Assembly (NCBI GenBank): GCA_002900995.3
Contig: CM035310.1
Coordinates: 1,399,898-1,463,897, forward strand
Reading direction: 5' to 3'
Source: Ganoderma boninense
Taxonomy: Eukaryota > Basidiomycota > Agaricomycetes > Polyporales > Polyporaceae
Length of the DNA stretch: 64,000 bases
Position numbers and translations under genes: made by a program. Below the pieces are notes generated by a model, which was not told where the DNA came from, made no database searches, and saw only the letters and a program-made list of their open reading frames with translations. Of the stretch, positions 46,428 through 58,843 are shown piece by piece. Each line of letters begins with the position of its first letter. The stretch's first letter is position 1.

Positions 46428-47746
46428 GTGGAGGCCAGCTTGGCGGTAGAAGGGGGGGGGTGCGACCGAGGGCGTGCTGGACGTGACGGGTCCCAGTCCT
46501 AGTCCGAGTCGCGGGTCCAGGAGAGACGGGCAGCGAGCCAACAGTCGAGGGGGCGAGACACCGGTGGACGAAGACGGAAGGGAGAGGAATATGAGAGGGT
46601 GGAATGGATCACGTTCGGGACGGCGTTGAAACGTGAGTGCCCGCTAACGCCGCAAAGGTGCTGTCCGTGTCTTCGCGATAGGCCCAGGCGTACGTATATG
46701 CACGGTCCTGTGAACGCGAACGACGTGAGCAACGGTTACCCGAGAGCTTCGACCACGTCGTAGTGGGAGACGTTAACGTTGAGGCCGTGAGAGGTGGTCA
46801 CCGGTCAGGGCTCGAAGGGAGACGAGAGAAGTCAGAACACACCTTACGGGCCGCATGCACTGTGCATATCCCGCACAGCCAGCTGAGTGTGACTAGTCCT
46901 GGCACCGCCGACTGCTCGCTGTTCCACTCGGCGGTTTGATCGCGCTGGGCGTCGTGGTCGGACAGGCCACAGTGCGGGGCATCGTCAGGATCAGCCGAGG
47001 CGCAATTATGGCCCTTCCCGCTTTGGGAATGATGATGGCGTCGGTCGAGGCACGGAGGTCCGCTTATAGGAAACCACATATCCACCCACTGCGGCACCAT
47101 CATCCAGACATACCGTCTTGTGCTCCTCGAGTTGTTTGTGCGACAGGACGCTGTCGGAATACAAGGCCGGCGGTGAGCGGAGGAGGGGGATTCAGAAGAG
47201 ACAAAAAGGCATTTCGCCGCGCAATTCAAACATACGCTTACATAGGCATACAACGGCGACTTGAACATTTCCGCCGAAGGTTTAAACTTCTGAATTGTAA
47301 CTTGTCGACCGACGACCAAGCAACAGTATCCCACGAACAAATTCTATGCACATGTGTTACTGCCCTGGTGTCGTGGACCCCAATATACCTCTGGATATCC
47401 AAGACAGCGCATGCGCGCGCAGGCCAGCAGAGGCGGCGCAAATGATACAGTACTTAACCAGTACTCAGCCTTACGCAGCACACTAAAAGGACGAATGTCG
47501 AGATCAAACCTGATCGAAGTGTGCATAGATTCATGAGACATCGATACAAATTGACATTGATAACGAACAGTGATAACGAAAATGAAAACGTTAGTAAGTT
47601 CCTATGTGCGGCAACGTTCAGCATGAACATGTCCGATTGATAAGCTTTCTAAATATGTGGCGAGATAGAGTAAGCAGTAAACAACAACACGAACTCTGAC
47701 AATGAGAGAAACTATATGAACATCATCACGCGTCATGAATCATTAC
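46428..47746. other. intergenic
   Basis: Upstream flank of one membrane gene and 3' flank of the next. A frame at 46798-47340 (minus) has a short hydrophobic stretch and might be a missed N-terminal exon of the gene ending at 43322, but no splice model is convincing. Confidence 0.3.
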
Positions 47747-50220
47747 TCATGCCAGCGCGCCCCACAGTCCGAGGCCGGTGAAGAACCCACCGAGGCTAAC
47801 GAGCAGCCCGACGTATGCGGCGGTGTGCACCCCGAGGCGCGGCAGTACGAGTGGAGAATGGAGGAGGGACAGACATAAATGGACGACGACCACGATGGGG
47901 AAGGCGATCTCCAGGGCGTGGTTCGAGTAGATCGGCGCGGGTTCGGCTCCGGGGGGGAAGGAGAGCGGGGACAGAAGGTACGCCCAGGCGAGGACGAGCG
48001 TGTACCCGAGCGAGAACAAGAACGAGTCGACGCGCTGCAAGCACGGAATGAACACGGGGATGTACTGCAATGCAAACGTCACGTCAGCCTCAGCGAAATA
48101 TGAACACAAAGCAGGATTGATGATTAATAGTGACACAAAGAAGACAGGCAGGTTTTCGCCGCCGACTGAATGTCACGCCGGCACCGAACAAGCAGAAATA
48201 AATCCGCGGCGGCCGCACCGACAATCATGCCACCGCCAACGAACTGCGTTCTCGTCGTATCTCTGGTCTCCGGACCATCTCCAAACCAGAAGCACTGCTC
48301 GCAGCGCACCCGGCGGCGAAGAGAGCCACGGACGATCGGTGGCTATGGCATCCAGGTACGCCGCCGCCGGGTGCAAATCCCAAACTTCGAACTCGACAAG
48401 AGGACACTCACGATGACAGGCACCCCGTACACCTCCTCCAGCTCCTCCCGCTCCTGCAGGTACAGCAGCTGCTCCACGTCGTGGTCGACCGCCAGCCGGA
48501 CCGCCTCCTCCAGGCTCATCGGGTGTGCGTCCGACGGCCGCCGGCTCCCGCTTGCGCTCCGGCTCAGTCCCCCATTCGCGCTTCCAAACCCGTTCGAGTT
48601 TGAGTGTGAGTGTGAGTTTGAGTTTGCCAACCCGTCCGCAGCGGGAGATTCCGCGCCGCGCGGGCTGAGCGGCATGTAATCTCTGCTGTTGTCGATGCTG
48701 CTGCTGCCGATGCCCCACTGCCCCGTGGCGCGGCTCTGGTTGAGGATTTCTTTGACGCGCTCGACCGGGACCATGACGGTCCGGTAGCACGCGAGTTGTT
48801 GGTAGCCTTGCGTGATGCTGACCGCGGCCTCCGCAAAGCCCCAGCCGAGTCCCAGCCACCACACGTCTCGGAACGCCTCGTCGCGCCAGATGGGGCGCGG
48901 ATACGTCATTTCGTGCCGGATCCGCAGGGCAGAAAACGCGGCAATGCGGAGGAGAGTTGAGACGAGGACGTACGAGGCATTGAAGAAGATTGTGTCGAGG
49001 ATACGGGGGCAAATACGAGAAGAAATGAACCACAGCGGGGTGCGAAGTAGGTGCGCGAAGAGACCAGAACGCCATTGCTAAGATGAACTCCGGGAGTGGA
49101 CAAGGTAGAGAGCGAGGGGCAGTCGGCGGAGACGGCCAGCGTATGGGCCAGAACCATGTCGGACAGACGGCGAGGATGATGAAGACGGCCAATGCGGTAA
49201 GAGGGACGAAGGTGTAGAGCGCAAGTTTCCTTTTGTAAGAACCTGGTGAAATGCTGCCGTCAGTAAGTTTCTTCTTGTAAACGCAGGCCCAATAAGCTTG
49301 CATCCCGTTCGCAGACATTAAACCGCGCTCCCGAAAGAGAGGGGTCCCTCGCGCTCATATATGCGCGCATTAGTTGCCATACGGCGTGTATACATTTTGT
49401 TTACCAACTTATGGTTAACATGGGCCAATTGTATGCGTGAGTGCATAACAGTTCAATATGCCGCCAAAATTTGACGCTATAAAACTTACGGATCATCCTG
49501 AGAAGGTGGACGAATACACGAGGATGGCGCGCAGGGATTCCGCCCCCAAAGGCCGTCGGGTTCGTGTCCGCGTAGAACGTTGTTTCATACCGTTCTCATC
49601 GCGAGTGCGCGAAGAATCAAGGAAGGACACCACACGACGTCAAGAGAGGCGAGTGCGCCCAAAGTGAAGTATGATAGATGCGAGGCGCGCGGCGCGGGGA
49701 TTGCAAGAGAACAGATGTTCACAAGACGGACTCACCGCTATAATACCCCTGTTGCTCCAAGTTCCATTCGTCCTCCTCTTCGTCGTCCATATCGTCGCCT
49801 CCAAGCAGAGCAGCCTCCTCCTCCGGCACCCTGTCTAGGCAAGGGCTACTGCGATACCTCTCCGGGCTCGCACGCATACTATACGGGCTACCCTCGTTCT
49901 GGACAGCTCCGTAGCCGTGACCATTGGCTCCCGGAGAATGTCTTGAAGCGTGTACGTCGACACCCAACAGCGGTCCTTCGTGTCATTTCCTCCGTAACGA
50001 CAGCCTGGCTTGAGCCTTGCACCAGGGATTCTGGATCGCGGGCGTAGAGAGTCTGGGAGACGGGCTGAGGGGGGTGTGATGCCGCGGGGATAGATTGTGC
50101 CTGACTGTGGTCGTCGAGGTCGTCGTAATCGTCCTGCGTGTGGCTGAGGTGGCGGCGGAGGGAATCCTGGATGAAAGGGGTCGCGGCTGCAGCGGTCGCA
50201 ACTACCCTGCCCGAGCCCAT
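47747..50220 (-). CDS. conserved multi-pass membrane protein
   Basis: One gene emerges when pieces are joined. The exon at 50220 (MGSGRVVATAAAATPFIQDS) leads to an acidic EEEDEWNLEQQGYYSG; a 492 bp intron (49244-49735) joins it in phase to SYKRKLALYTFVPLTALAV. Then come ALAVFIILAVCPTWFW, LGLGWGFAEAAVSITQGYQQ, the region SLEEAVRLAVDHDVEQLL, and after a 347 bp intron (48065-48411) YIPVFIPCLQRVDSFLFSLG with four or so C-terminal helices ending GLGLWGALA. The pattern is conserved in fungi as I recall, but I have no name. Two frame breaks are apparent: near 49974-49980 (EMTR to GPLLGVDVH) and near 49058-49065 (MAFWS to LFAHLLRTP), the latter in a TC repeat. Confidence 0.6.
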
Positions 50221-52268
50221 GTTGAGAGCTTCACGGCGCGGCGATTTTGGGGTTCAAGGGTAATAGAAGCTTGGAAGACACAGGCTGGAGGTCACCAGGT
50301 GATGGTAGGATCCTAGCGGCAAGTCATGGGTCCTTGGCACATTAGCCGTGGTAGTGGGATGTGGAGAGGGTTGGGAGAGGGGAAGGAATTGTTGCGGTCG
50401 AGGCAGAACCCGGGCAGAACCTTGAACGACGTGAAGTAGAGCGGCACCGTACAGAACGAGCGCCAGACGCTCGGAAGATGGCAAGCAATCACCTGCTCCG
50501 CTTCCAGCATATTTAGTCACTATTTACACACCCATATCGCGAAAAGAGCAAAAGGATTTGTGATCGAAAATGTCGTGGGACATGCATCAGGAGACCGGAG
50601 GATATCCATCAGGAAATCCTGCAGAGCTCCATCATGTCGGAAACCTTCGAGGAGATTTCTGGGCAAGCGCCAAACTCGTAACGTTCGGAAGTTCAAACTC
50701 CGATGACTGTCCCCAAGGACGTGCCGGCAGCGCCGTCAACTGGTAGGGCCTGCAGTTTCCAGTCTGAATCGACAGACAAACAAACAGTATATTACTGTAG
50801 CCAGCTAGGTGAACATCATTACACAGGAAACGGAAACACAGAGAATGACTACTAGTGGCAAGATAGATAGGGCAATGGAACTATAGTAGTGCAGAGGCAG
50901 GCGCGCGAAATCTGCACGAGCCCCAAGCACGAAATAGGCCCCTCCAGCAGCGTAGGCAAGCACTACATACGTCTCTCGTCGCTATAGAAGCTCACCGGTG
51001 GGACCATGGTACAGATCCAAGGGGAGGATCAGGAAACGGCGGGGGAGGTGAACGAGGCTCAAGCAGAGGTGGTGGTGAGAGACCAAACTTCGCATTTCGT
51101 CGCACTCACCCAAGGCCCTCCCCAGAGATTTCATTCAAACTCCGATCGCTCATACATCGATTTATCAGCTAAGTCCCGCGTGATCAAGAATATCCTGGGA
51201 GATGTCCTGGTGGATATCCTACGAGCTCGTCGCTTAATCTCGTGGAACATTTCCGACGTGATGGAGCTCATTTGAGTGTTTTGGCATTTGGGTGTGTAGT
51301 CTCCTTCGCGAAGGGCCCAGGCGTGAAAGCACACTCAAAAAGTCATTCGCGACAGCGCGCAGGCTCACGAGACGTTCGATGGGAATAGATATTCATTACA
51401 GCTCGGACAACGGGTACATGAACCGAGCGCTGGAGGAACACGACAGGAAAAAAAGACTCGAAAAAGAACTGGCAGACGTTCCTGAGAAACAAGGTGATCA
51501 GTCAAGATCCGGGACTCGAGGCAGGACGCAGGTCAGTACTCGATGCATTTCAACAAGCTCCCGGGACCCCCTCCACTTTGTACATTCGGGAGGGTTTGGT
51601 ATAGGCCTGGAGCATTCGTGTCCGCCCATCGAAAATTTTCATCCGGGTGGATAGCAAATAAAACATGCACTCACCGACTATGGAATAGACCAGCACCTTC
51701 AAAGATAATCAAACGAACTAAATGACCTGCGGTTGGAAGAGAAGACTGGTCAACATCGCACGTTAAACGGAACTTGACGAGAAAATGTCAGCCAAGGCTG
51801 AAACTAGATAAACTTGTTGTCTACATGTAGTTTCGGTGTAGTTATATGGTACGAAGTGTGTATCATCACAGAAACATTCGCTTAGACGACGTACTCACCT
51901 ACAGAAACCGCGAGGGATGCTGCGACAAGCCAGGGAACCCAGAAAACTTGGTGTCGGCTGCGATGCGTTGTCGCCGCTTTTGTAGTGAACGTTGAATCTC
52001 CGCCGTATCGGCGTTTCAAATGACGACGCGCGGGTGGCTGAATCGATGACCGCGTCGAGCGCCAAATATTCTCGCGTCTTCTGGTGCCTTCGCGCAGATT
52101 GCAGCTCGTCCTCGAACCGCGCTCAGCTTGTATTTGTACCCCCTCGCCGCTGTTGTTTTTCTCTCTCTCCTCCGCTCCATCTGTAGCTCTATCTTGTCTC
52201 TTTGCCTGGTATCATCCTTTGTATCGATAAAAAAACCTCCCCCGGGACGAATTTTGAAAAAGCATACC
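50221..52268. other. gene-poor stretch
   Basis: Several modest open frames (for example 51006-51275 and 51292-51654, plus) but no motif or splice structure that I trust. Contains the FES1 promoter at the right end. Confidence 0.3.
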
Positions 52269-53572
52269 ATGGAGAGCCTTCTTCGCTGGGGCATCGCCAA
52301 CTCTGCTCCTCAAGATGGAACTCAGCCAGCACCTCAGCCACGCACCGATCTGGACCCGGGATCATCGATGCTATCCTCGGGAAGTCAGACGCGGAATTGA
52401 TGAAGGAGGCTTTGACCGTGGCGGTGGACGAAAGGCTTGATGAGGACGACCGGGTGCAGGCTTTGGACGACTTCGAAATGGTGAGCAGGAGTGATATTGT
52501 CAGTCCGGAAGTTTATGCTCAAATATACCGCACAGCTCGTGGAACAGATTGATAATGCGAACAGTGAGTTTACTACCATTTACGTCGAGTCTACCCGCTC
52601 CCGCTAACTCCATGCCATAGACCTCGAGAAGCTCAAGATGTGGGAGCCCCTCCAAGCTCTTCTCGTCAACCCCAATTCCTCCGAAGAGATCCAGAGGCAA
52701 ACACTCTGGGTGCTCGGCACCGCCGTCCAAAATCAACCCCGCAGCCCAAAACTCCGTACGTTCTCCCCCTCCCCGCCTCTCGGACTTTTGACTCTTTGCT
52801 GACTTGTCTCGCGCGTGCAGTACCTCGCACTCTCGCCCCTCCCTGCCTTGCTGTCCTTCCTGTCCCCAACCGTACGCTCGGGCAAGACCCGCTCCAAAGC
52901 CGTCTACGCGCTCTCCAGCCTGCTCCGGCACAACGCCGCCGCGGTCGTCCAGATGGCCGACGCGGGCGGGTGGACCGTCCTGCGCGACGCGCTCCAAGAT
53001 TCCGACATCACCGTCCGCCGCAAGGTCGCGTTCCTCTTCGGCTCCCTCCTCATCCCCACATCCGTGCCTTCAACAACAGCAACAGAGCAGCCGTCCCTGG
53101 CCTCCTCCCTCTCCTTAGGCCCTCCACAGCCGCAGTCCCAGACACAGACCCAGTCCGTAACCCTCCATCCCTCCGAGTCCCCTCCTCCAACGCCCTCGCT
53201 ATTGTCCCAAGCCCGGCGACCGCCCCGCCCCAGCCCGCATCCGAGACCGTGCATCCGAACTCGCACGCGTCCATGGTCCGCAACCCCTCGTCCTACGCGA
53301 CCTCCCCGCCGACGATCGCCGCGCTCGAGGCTCACGGCGTCCTCCCCGCGCTCGTCGCCTCCGTCACTGCCCCGGTCCCGTATGGGCCCGACGGGGAGTC
53401 GGAGGGCGGCGACCTGGACTTCGAGGAGAAGGTCCTCCGCGCGCTGCACACGTACGTCGGCCCGTGCGGTCAGCAACTGCCTGCGGAGGAGAGGCGGGCG
53501 CTGGGGGCGTGGCTGAGCGAGCAGAGCGGGAAGTCGGGCGGGGACGCGAAGGTCGCGGAGCGGTGGGCGTGA
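52269..53572 (+). CDS. FES1: Hsp70 nucleotide exchange factor FES1
   Basis: Starts MESLLRWGIANSAPQDG, the typical Fes1 N-terminus. Then GIIDAILGKSDAELMKEAL, LVEQIDNANNLEKLKMWEPL, and armadillo-like repeats (IQRQTLWVLGTAVQNQPAA, YLALSPLPALLSFLSP, KTRSKAVYALSSLLRHN, ITVRRKVAFLFGSLLIP). The last part is VHPNSHASM, LDFEEKVLRALHTYV and an end KVAERWA. Fes1/HspBP1 proteins promote ADP release from cytosolic Hsp70. Three frame breaks: one base missing in the CCC/GGG junction at 52355-52360, one base extra in the C run at 52737-52740 (NQP to AAQNS), and a third between 53100 and 53230 in a Pro/Ser-rich linker. All are in GC-rich or C-run sequence. Confidence 0.85.
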
Positions 53573-54121
53573 CGGTGGATGAGGTTCGGGAGCTGAAGGC
53601 GGCGACTGCTGTGTGAGGGGTCCTAGGACTCCGGTGCGGCATGCGAGACAAAGCAGACGCAGACGCTTCGGTTAGATGCGTGTACTTAGTCGTAGTCGTA
53701 GGAGCGTACCGCCATCCATACTTAATCTCCCTCGTCAGCGTGTCTGGGGGATATCCAAACCGACCTCGAAACTCAGGCGAGATCGAGAGCGAATAACAGG
53801 GCGTTATCATAACCTACTTAAGGTGAGACTCTAAACAAAACGTTGCGAGTACGAGTAAGCAGCTGCACGAGAGTCGGACGGGAGCGATGAGCGTAAGTAC
53901 ATGTACAATTGGTGTGCGTGAGGGGTCGGTATTGGAGGTCGTGTGAGGAGTCGTGGAAGCCATATATACGTGTACATAATACTCTAGTCCCATATCCAGG
54001 TATAGTGACAGTGTCCCCGCCACGGGGAGGGCCGCGCCTGCCCCGTGGATGTATGCAAGAAAGCAGCGAGCGGCGGAGAGCAGAGGCGAGCGAGCGAGTT
54101 AAGCGCAAACAGAGAGACCAA
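53573..54121. other. intergenic, convergent 3' flanks
   Basis: Between the convergent FES1 and palmitoyltransferase genes; nothing recognised. Confidence 0.4.
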
Positions 54122-56466
54122 TCATTGGAGTTCCTTCGGCCACTCGCTGCGCGGCCGCCACCGGCCCTCCTCGTCGAACCGCGGGTTGACCGTGTAGCTC
54201 AGCCCGTCGTCCGGGCTCTGACCAACAGGGACTGCACACAAGGAAAGGAACGCAGTCAGCACCCCTCTCTCTCTCTTTAACTCGACCGCAACGGGACGAT
54301 GCAATAAACACAAAACACTCACGGAACCACAACCACACGCGGTCGCCCATGACGGCCTCCCAGTTCTTGCGCGCGCTGCCGAGCCACCACATATGGCCCT
54401 CCTTGCCGATGCGGCCCCACTCGCCGTCCCACCGCTCGACCGTCTCGCGGCGCGCGCGGAACTCGAACCACTTGTGCAGGCGCGCGAGGACGCGCCGCTC
54501 GCGGTTGCGCATGCGCTGCGCGCCCATCTGCTCGACCGTCGTCATGTTCGACAGGACGAGGATGACGTGGGCCTGCAGCATCGCGCCCGTGAAGAGCATG
54601 AAGAGGCCGGAGCTACGCGGCATAGAGCGAGGAACGTTAGCGGTCTGGACCGGGAGAGGAGAGTGAAAGGGGGAGCGGGGACGTACAGGACGATGATGAC
54701 GATCTTCTGTGGGTCGACGCCGAACCTTGGCCAGTTGCGCACCGTTGAGCGCGCGGTGAGCCCGACGAGGGTCGAGAAGGTGAAGGAGCAGTAGAGGAGT
54801 GCCCAGTAGTTGAAGATGAGGAAGAACTGCACCAGAAGAGAGGCGGCGGGACCCCGTGTCAGGACGAAGACCGAGCTTGGACAACGAAATACCCACTTTA
54901 TGATTCCGCGCACCCACGCATTGTCCGACCCATGGGCAATGGTGGTCGTACTTCAAAACGCACTGTCAAGCGATGCGTCAGTGATGCTGCCCTACGCGAT
55001 TTGCGTCCGTTCCACCCCCTAGACACTCACCGATCCGCACGCTCGGCAATGGTGTGTCCTGTAAGGCTTCAAGAATCCATCCTTCTGGCAGTACCTGTTC
55101 TCGGGGAGGAGCACTGGCGTCTTGGAGGGAGTGCGCGTGTACATTGAAGACTTTTGGGGATTCTCGGCGTCGGGCAATGTCTGAGGCTCCGCACGCGCCT
55201 GCTCCGGACGAGCCGGGGGCGCACTAACGACACTGGTCTTCGCGCGGGTTGGAGACGGCGGGAGCGTATCTGTCACGCCTACGTTCCCCTCGTCCGCGGG
55301 CGACGTCTCGGTAGGGTGAGCTGAAGTGAACGCGCGGGGAGGGTGAGCCTTGACAGGAACCAGAGCAGGCAGTGAAGCTTGAAGGCTCGTACCTGCACCA
55401 TCGCCGTACGCCCCAGGCACTGTTGCGTCCCCGACAGCATCTCCATTGTAACCCGGTGGCTGTTGTGATGGGTTTTGTGACGCCGCGAAACGTGCGGCGG
55501 CGAGGTCCGCCTCGCTTTCGGTGTCCCACCACGTCTGGAAGCCATTCCGCGGTGGAGCAGACGATTTCGATACATGCTACATTCGATGGTTCAGCTTCCG
55601 GCGATAAGAGTTCGTAGGGATTTGATTCAAGGACGCACATGCTTCGCATAGCCTGGGGGCGTGAGGACGACCTGTTGGATGATTTAGCGAGGTGTGAAAT
55701 TGCAAGTCAAGGTGAAGGGCGGAATGGAAGCGGGCTCTATTGCTGCCGGAGGGGATCGCATAGCGGAGAGGGGAGAGAGGAGACGTAGTGGAAACTGGAG
55801 GGGACGTAGATTGGTCTGATTGTGAACTAGAGGAGGGGGTCTGGGATGACGAGGTAGAGCTACAATGTGTAGAGGATGGCCAGAATTTACACATTTGTAT
55901 GCACGCACCTTCTCGTATGACCATGTAATCATGACGCCCAGCACGGAGAAAACAACCAAAAAGCTGACTGAAGACATGTCAAGCAACGCGCCACATCGCG
56001 AGGGCACAGAAGAGATAACTCACTGCCCATACTCCGGCTCCCTAGCGCATTGGCCTCAAGCTTGATCATCGGAACGCATAACCGCGCGACGTACACATAG
56101 CAAGTGTACGCGATGATACCAACGGTCAGGAAGACGGTGAATTTGCGAGCGATCCAGGGTTGAGGCTGGTTCTTGCGCTTCTCCGACCGCTCACGGGCTT
56201 CATGCACAGTACTCTTGCAATTGTTCTTGGATTGGACGTCGGGTGGCGAGTGCGAGTGAGAGTGCGAGTGGGAATGGGAGTGCTTGCACTCGTGACCATG
56301 ACCATGACCGTTGCTTGCCTTGTGATGGCCCATGAGCGGCGGCCATGTGGGACCCTGGAGCGGTCCGGTGGCGAAGGGACCTTCGGGCGAAGAGGGCAGA
56401 GAGGAAGGAAGAGGAAGAGCGGGGGCGCGAAGACTGGCGCTGGGCCGGCTGGTCGGATGAGCTCAT
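54122..56466 (-). CDS. DHHC palmitoyltransferase
   Basis: The minus strand reads, after a His-rich N-terminus (HGHGHECKHSHSHSHS) and helices such as FTVFLTVGIIAYTCYVYVA and SFLVVFSVLGVMITWSYEKV, the segment VVLTPPGYAKH, a long Pro/Ser-rich linker, and the catalytic Cys-rich domain: RYCQKDGFLKPYRTHHCRAC then SCVLKYDHHCPWVGQCVGAR with DHHC. Two further helices (FFLIFNYWALLYCSFTFST, SGLFMLFTGAMLQAHVILV) follow, then a cytosolic tail ending SEWPKELQ at 54122. The enzyme attaches palmitate to cysteines of cytosolic proteins at Golgi, vacuole or plasma membrane; Pfa3/Pfa5-like by layout. The start is uncertain: 56333 and 56466 are both in play, in different frames. Confidence 0.85.
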
Positions 56467-56746
56467 TCTTGATCCAAGCCACAGTGGGGTAGGCGCCCTC
56501 CTCCTCCCGCAAACTTATACTCGTTCCCTCTCGACCTTCATATCTTCACCCCGCCGAATCCTCTCAACGGCCTCCGTTTGTCCTCTTTCCTTCGAGTACG
56601 CCGTCGTCGCGGTGTTTCCGGCTCACTCGCGCGTCACACGTCGTTCGTACGGTAACCGTCGAGGTTTCCATGTGCTCGTTTAGCGGAGCCGCCGCTGAGA
56701 TTTACCTTCTTATAGACCGCTGCGGATTGGCACTCCCAAAAGTGAA

Positions 56747-57140
56747 ATGCCCCGTCGCCTTTCCTCAGCACACCACTACCTTCGCCTTGGCGTTTCCCCG
56801 CCCTGTACCGATCCTCTGACGATCCGAAAGAGTATTCAAGATGCGCTCGGACAATCTTTCGGCCTCGTATCGTCTCACACGTACCTCGACATTCTATGGC
56901 TGTCAGACGACGGTGCAACGTTAGTCATCCGGATAGGGCAAAGGTCAGCTTACGAGCCTCGTGTATGCGCTCATTTCCGCAAGGGGCGCCTCAGCTTGTT
57001 GCTGAACCGCCCATTTCTCAAACAGCGATGCACCCAAACTTCTTGCAGCGATCGCCGTAACCAACGTCGGACCACGGTTGTCTTTGCAGAAGGAGTCGAC
57101 GTTTTTACCGTCTCTCCTCAGTACCGCTGCTCCGTCATGA
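56747..57140 (+). CDS. RNase P/MRP protein subunit, Rpp14/Pop5 type
   Basis: Two exons (56747-56943 and 57026-57140) join to about 103 residues: MPRRLSSAHHYLRLGVSPPC, LTIRKSIQDALGQSFGLVSS, YLDILWLSDDGATLVIRI, then DAPKLLAAIAVTNVGPRLSL and an end SFLPSLL-like (STFLPSLLSTAAPS). The fold is the alpha/beta Rpp14/Pop5 subunit that helps ribonuclease P and MRP process tRNA and rRNA precursors in the nucleus and nucleolus. It is divergent from the palmitoyltransferase gene with about 280 bp between starts, so a shared promoter is plausible. Length matches Rpp14 better than Pop5. Confidence 0.85.
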
Positions 57141-57678
57141 ACCAGGCAGCCGTTATTCCTCCTCACGCCCAACTATGACGGATGTGCGATCGCTCTGCGG
57201 GTATTAGTAGAACTTCGAAGCCGTTGGACAAACCTTGGCCCTGGACACAGCACATCCAGGTGATTCCCTCTTTCCGAACTTCCGTCTTCCGTCTAGAATT
57301 TCGCGAACACCGGAATTCTGACGCAGATCACACACTTTCAAGCGCTATATGCTGCCAGAACCCGTAATATTTATGCGAATGGTGAGTGCCAGTGATGCTC
57401 GAGGTAAATGCGACACTCAGGTGCACGTCATTGTCATCTTGACCTAGGTCACTGAAAAGTCTCAAAAGCGTGCTTTCGTTCCAAACCGATTGAAGGGAGC
57501 AGGGATTCTGGAGATAAGAGGAGAAGGCTTCGAATGGAGGTCAGACCACGTCCTTGTCAGTCATGGCAGGACATCGTGGATGCACGTGATGCAACCGGTC
57601 TGTGTGTTAAAGCTCGGACGATGGGCCTCTGTCACCCTCGCTACTGCTTTCCTCCTTGTCCTCCTCCTTCATCGAGCC
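57141..57678. other. intergenic or 5' exon of the next gene
   Basis: The frame of the next gene is open back to about 57490 with in-frame ATGs at 57580 and 57589 and a hydrophobic stretch (SVTLATAFLLVLLLH). A membrane-anchored longer form is therefore possible. Confidence 0.35.
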
Positions 57679-58843
57679 ATGAATCGCCGCGAGAAACGCC
57701 AACAGTCTTCCCTCGCCGAAATATTTCCTCATGGATCGGTTGTTATCCTCCACCCAGGCTGTGATGCCGCTATGTTCTCCTTCCCCGCTTTCCCTCAGCC
57801 CAATCCAGCCCGCCCCACCGACAAGCTCTACGGCATGCCCTCTTGTTTAGTCCTCGACGCTTGCCGTGCGCTCACCAACTACGCTGCTAAAGACAACCAA
57901 GACTTCTTCGCGCGCGATCGCGCGGGCGAAGAACTGGTACGGATTCAGGTCGATCGCATCGATCTCTTGGATCCTGGCTGCTACTATTACTTCCTCGGGT
58001 CATCTGCGAATTCAGCCAACGTCAAGTACCCGATCGTCAAAACCTTTGCTTCCTTGACGTTCCCTCATGACATGCCCCGCCACTGGTCTCGGGCCACGGC
58101 TAGTGCATCATCCGCGAAATCGCTTTTGGTGATGGCCAGGGAACAGTGCCAGAAGCCCGATAACCCCTACCATTCGTCCTTCGGTGCGTCACTTGAGCGA
58201 GCTTTCTCTATCCACTCGAGTCTAAGCATCGACGACATCGACAGGCCTCGACATCGGGGCCTTCATTCCGCCAACAGAAGTGGACTGGTTCAACGCGAAC
58301 GAGATGTACCGATACAGCGCGGACGCCACCGCAGGGCCCGCCAACGACCCCACGAACTGGACCACGCTGCGCACGGACATACGCGACATCTTTTACAAGC
58401 ATGCTTTTGTCTTCTACCCCACCGGCGACGGCGAATACCTCGTATACTTCCTGGACACCGGACACCTCGACTACGCGGCGGAGTACCACCGCCGGAGGGT
58501 GGACGTCCACGCGGAAGTAGCGGACCCGTTCGTCTACGCTCGGTTCGCCTATGCGATGGTGAACCTCCCGCGCTGCGATGATCTGTTTGAGGGTCTCCCT
58601 GTCAGCGGCGCCGTCTGGATTGCGAGGAACGATAGGGTGCTGAAGGAGTCCCTAGCAGGTGAGGCTCCGATGAACCTGTCCCTCCTCCTCGTGTGCTGGC
58701 TCGTGACTGACTGACGGCCTTGTTTTGCTTCAGCAGGGCAGCCCACCTCCGAATGGATAGAAATGATGAACCCTAACATGAGGCAGCTGTGCCAGGCTCT
58801 TCTGGAGAACGAGAGGGCAGAGGAAGAGGTACAGGCGGCTTGA
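57679..58843 (+). CDS. HNH-nuclease-like protein with lost histidines
   Basis: The ATG at 57679 starts MNRREKRQQSSLAEIFPHGS; earlier in-frame ATGs would add a possible membrane anchor. Introns 58184-58244 and 58659-58736 keep phase. The N-terminal half (LVLDACRALTNYAAKD, PIVKTFASLTFPHDMP) and C-terminal half (YRYSADATAGPANDPTNWTT, FVFYPTGDGEYLVYFLDT) match a large Agaricomycete family whose members have an HNH nuclease motif. In this copy the segment that normally has the first histidine reads LDIGAFIPPTEVDWF, and the usual later His reads TDIRDIF. Both key residues thus seem lost, leaving the fold probably non-catalytic. About 340 residues. Function unknown; DNA or RNA binding without cleavage is inference. 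Confidence 0.65.

Noticed and set aside
48173..49318. 381-codon minus-strand frame
   Set aside because: Starts with true protein (SYKRKLALYTFVPLT) then runs out of frame after about 49060, so most of it is a frameshift product of the membrane-protein gene.
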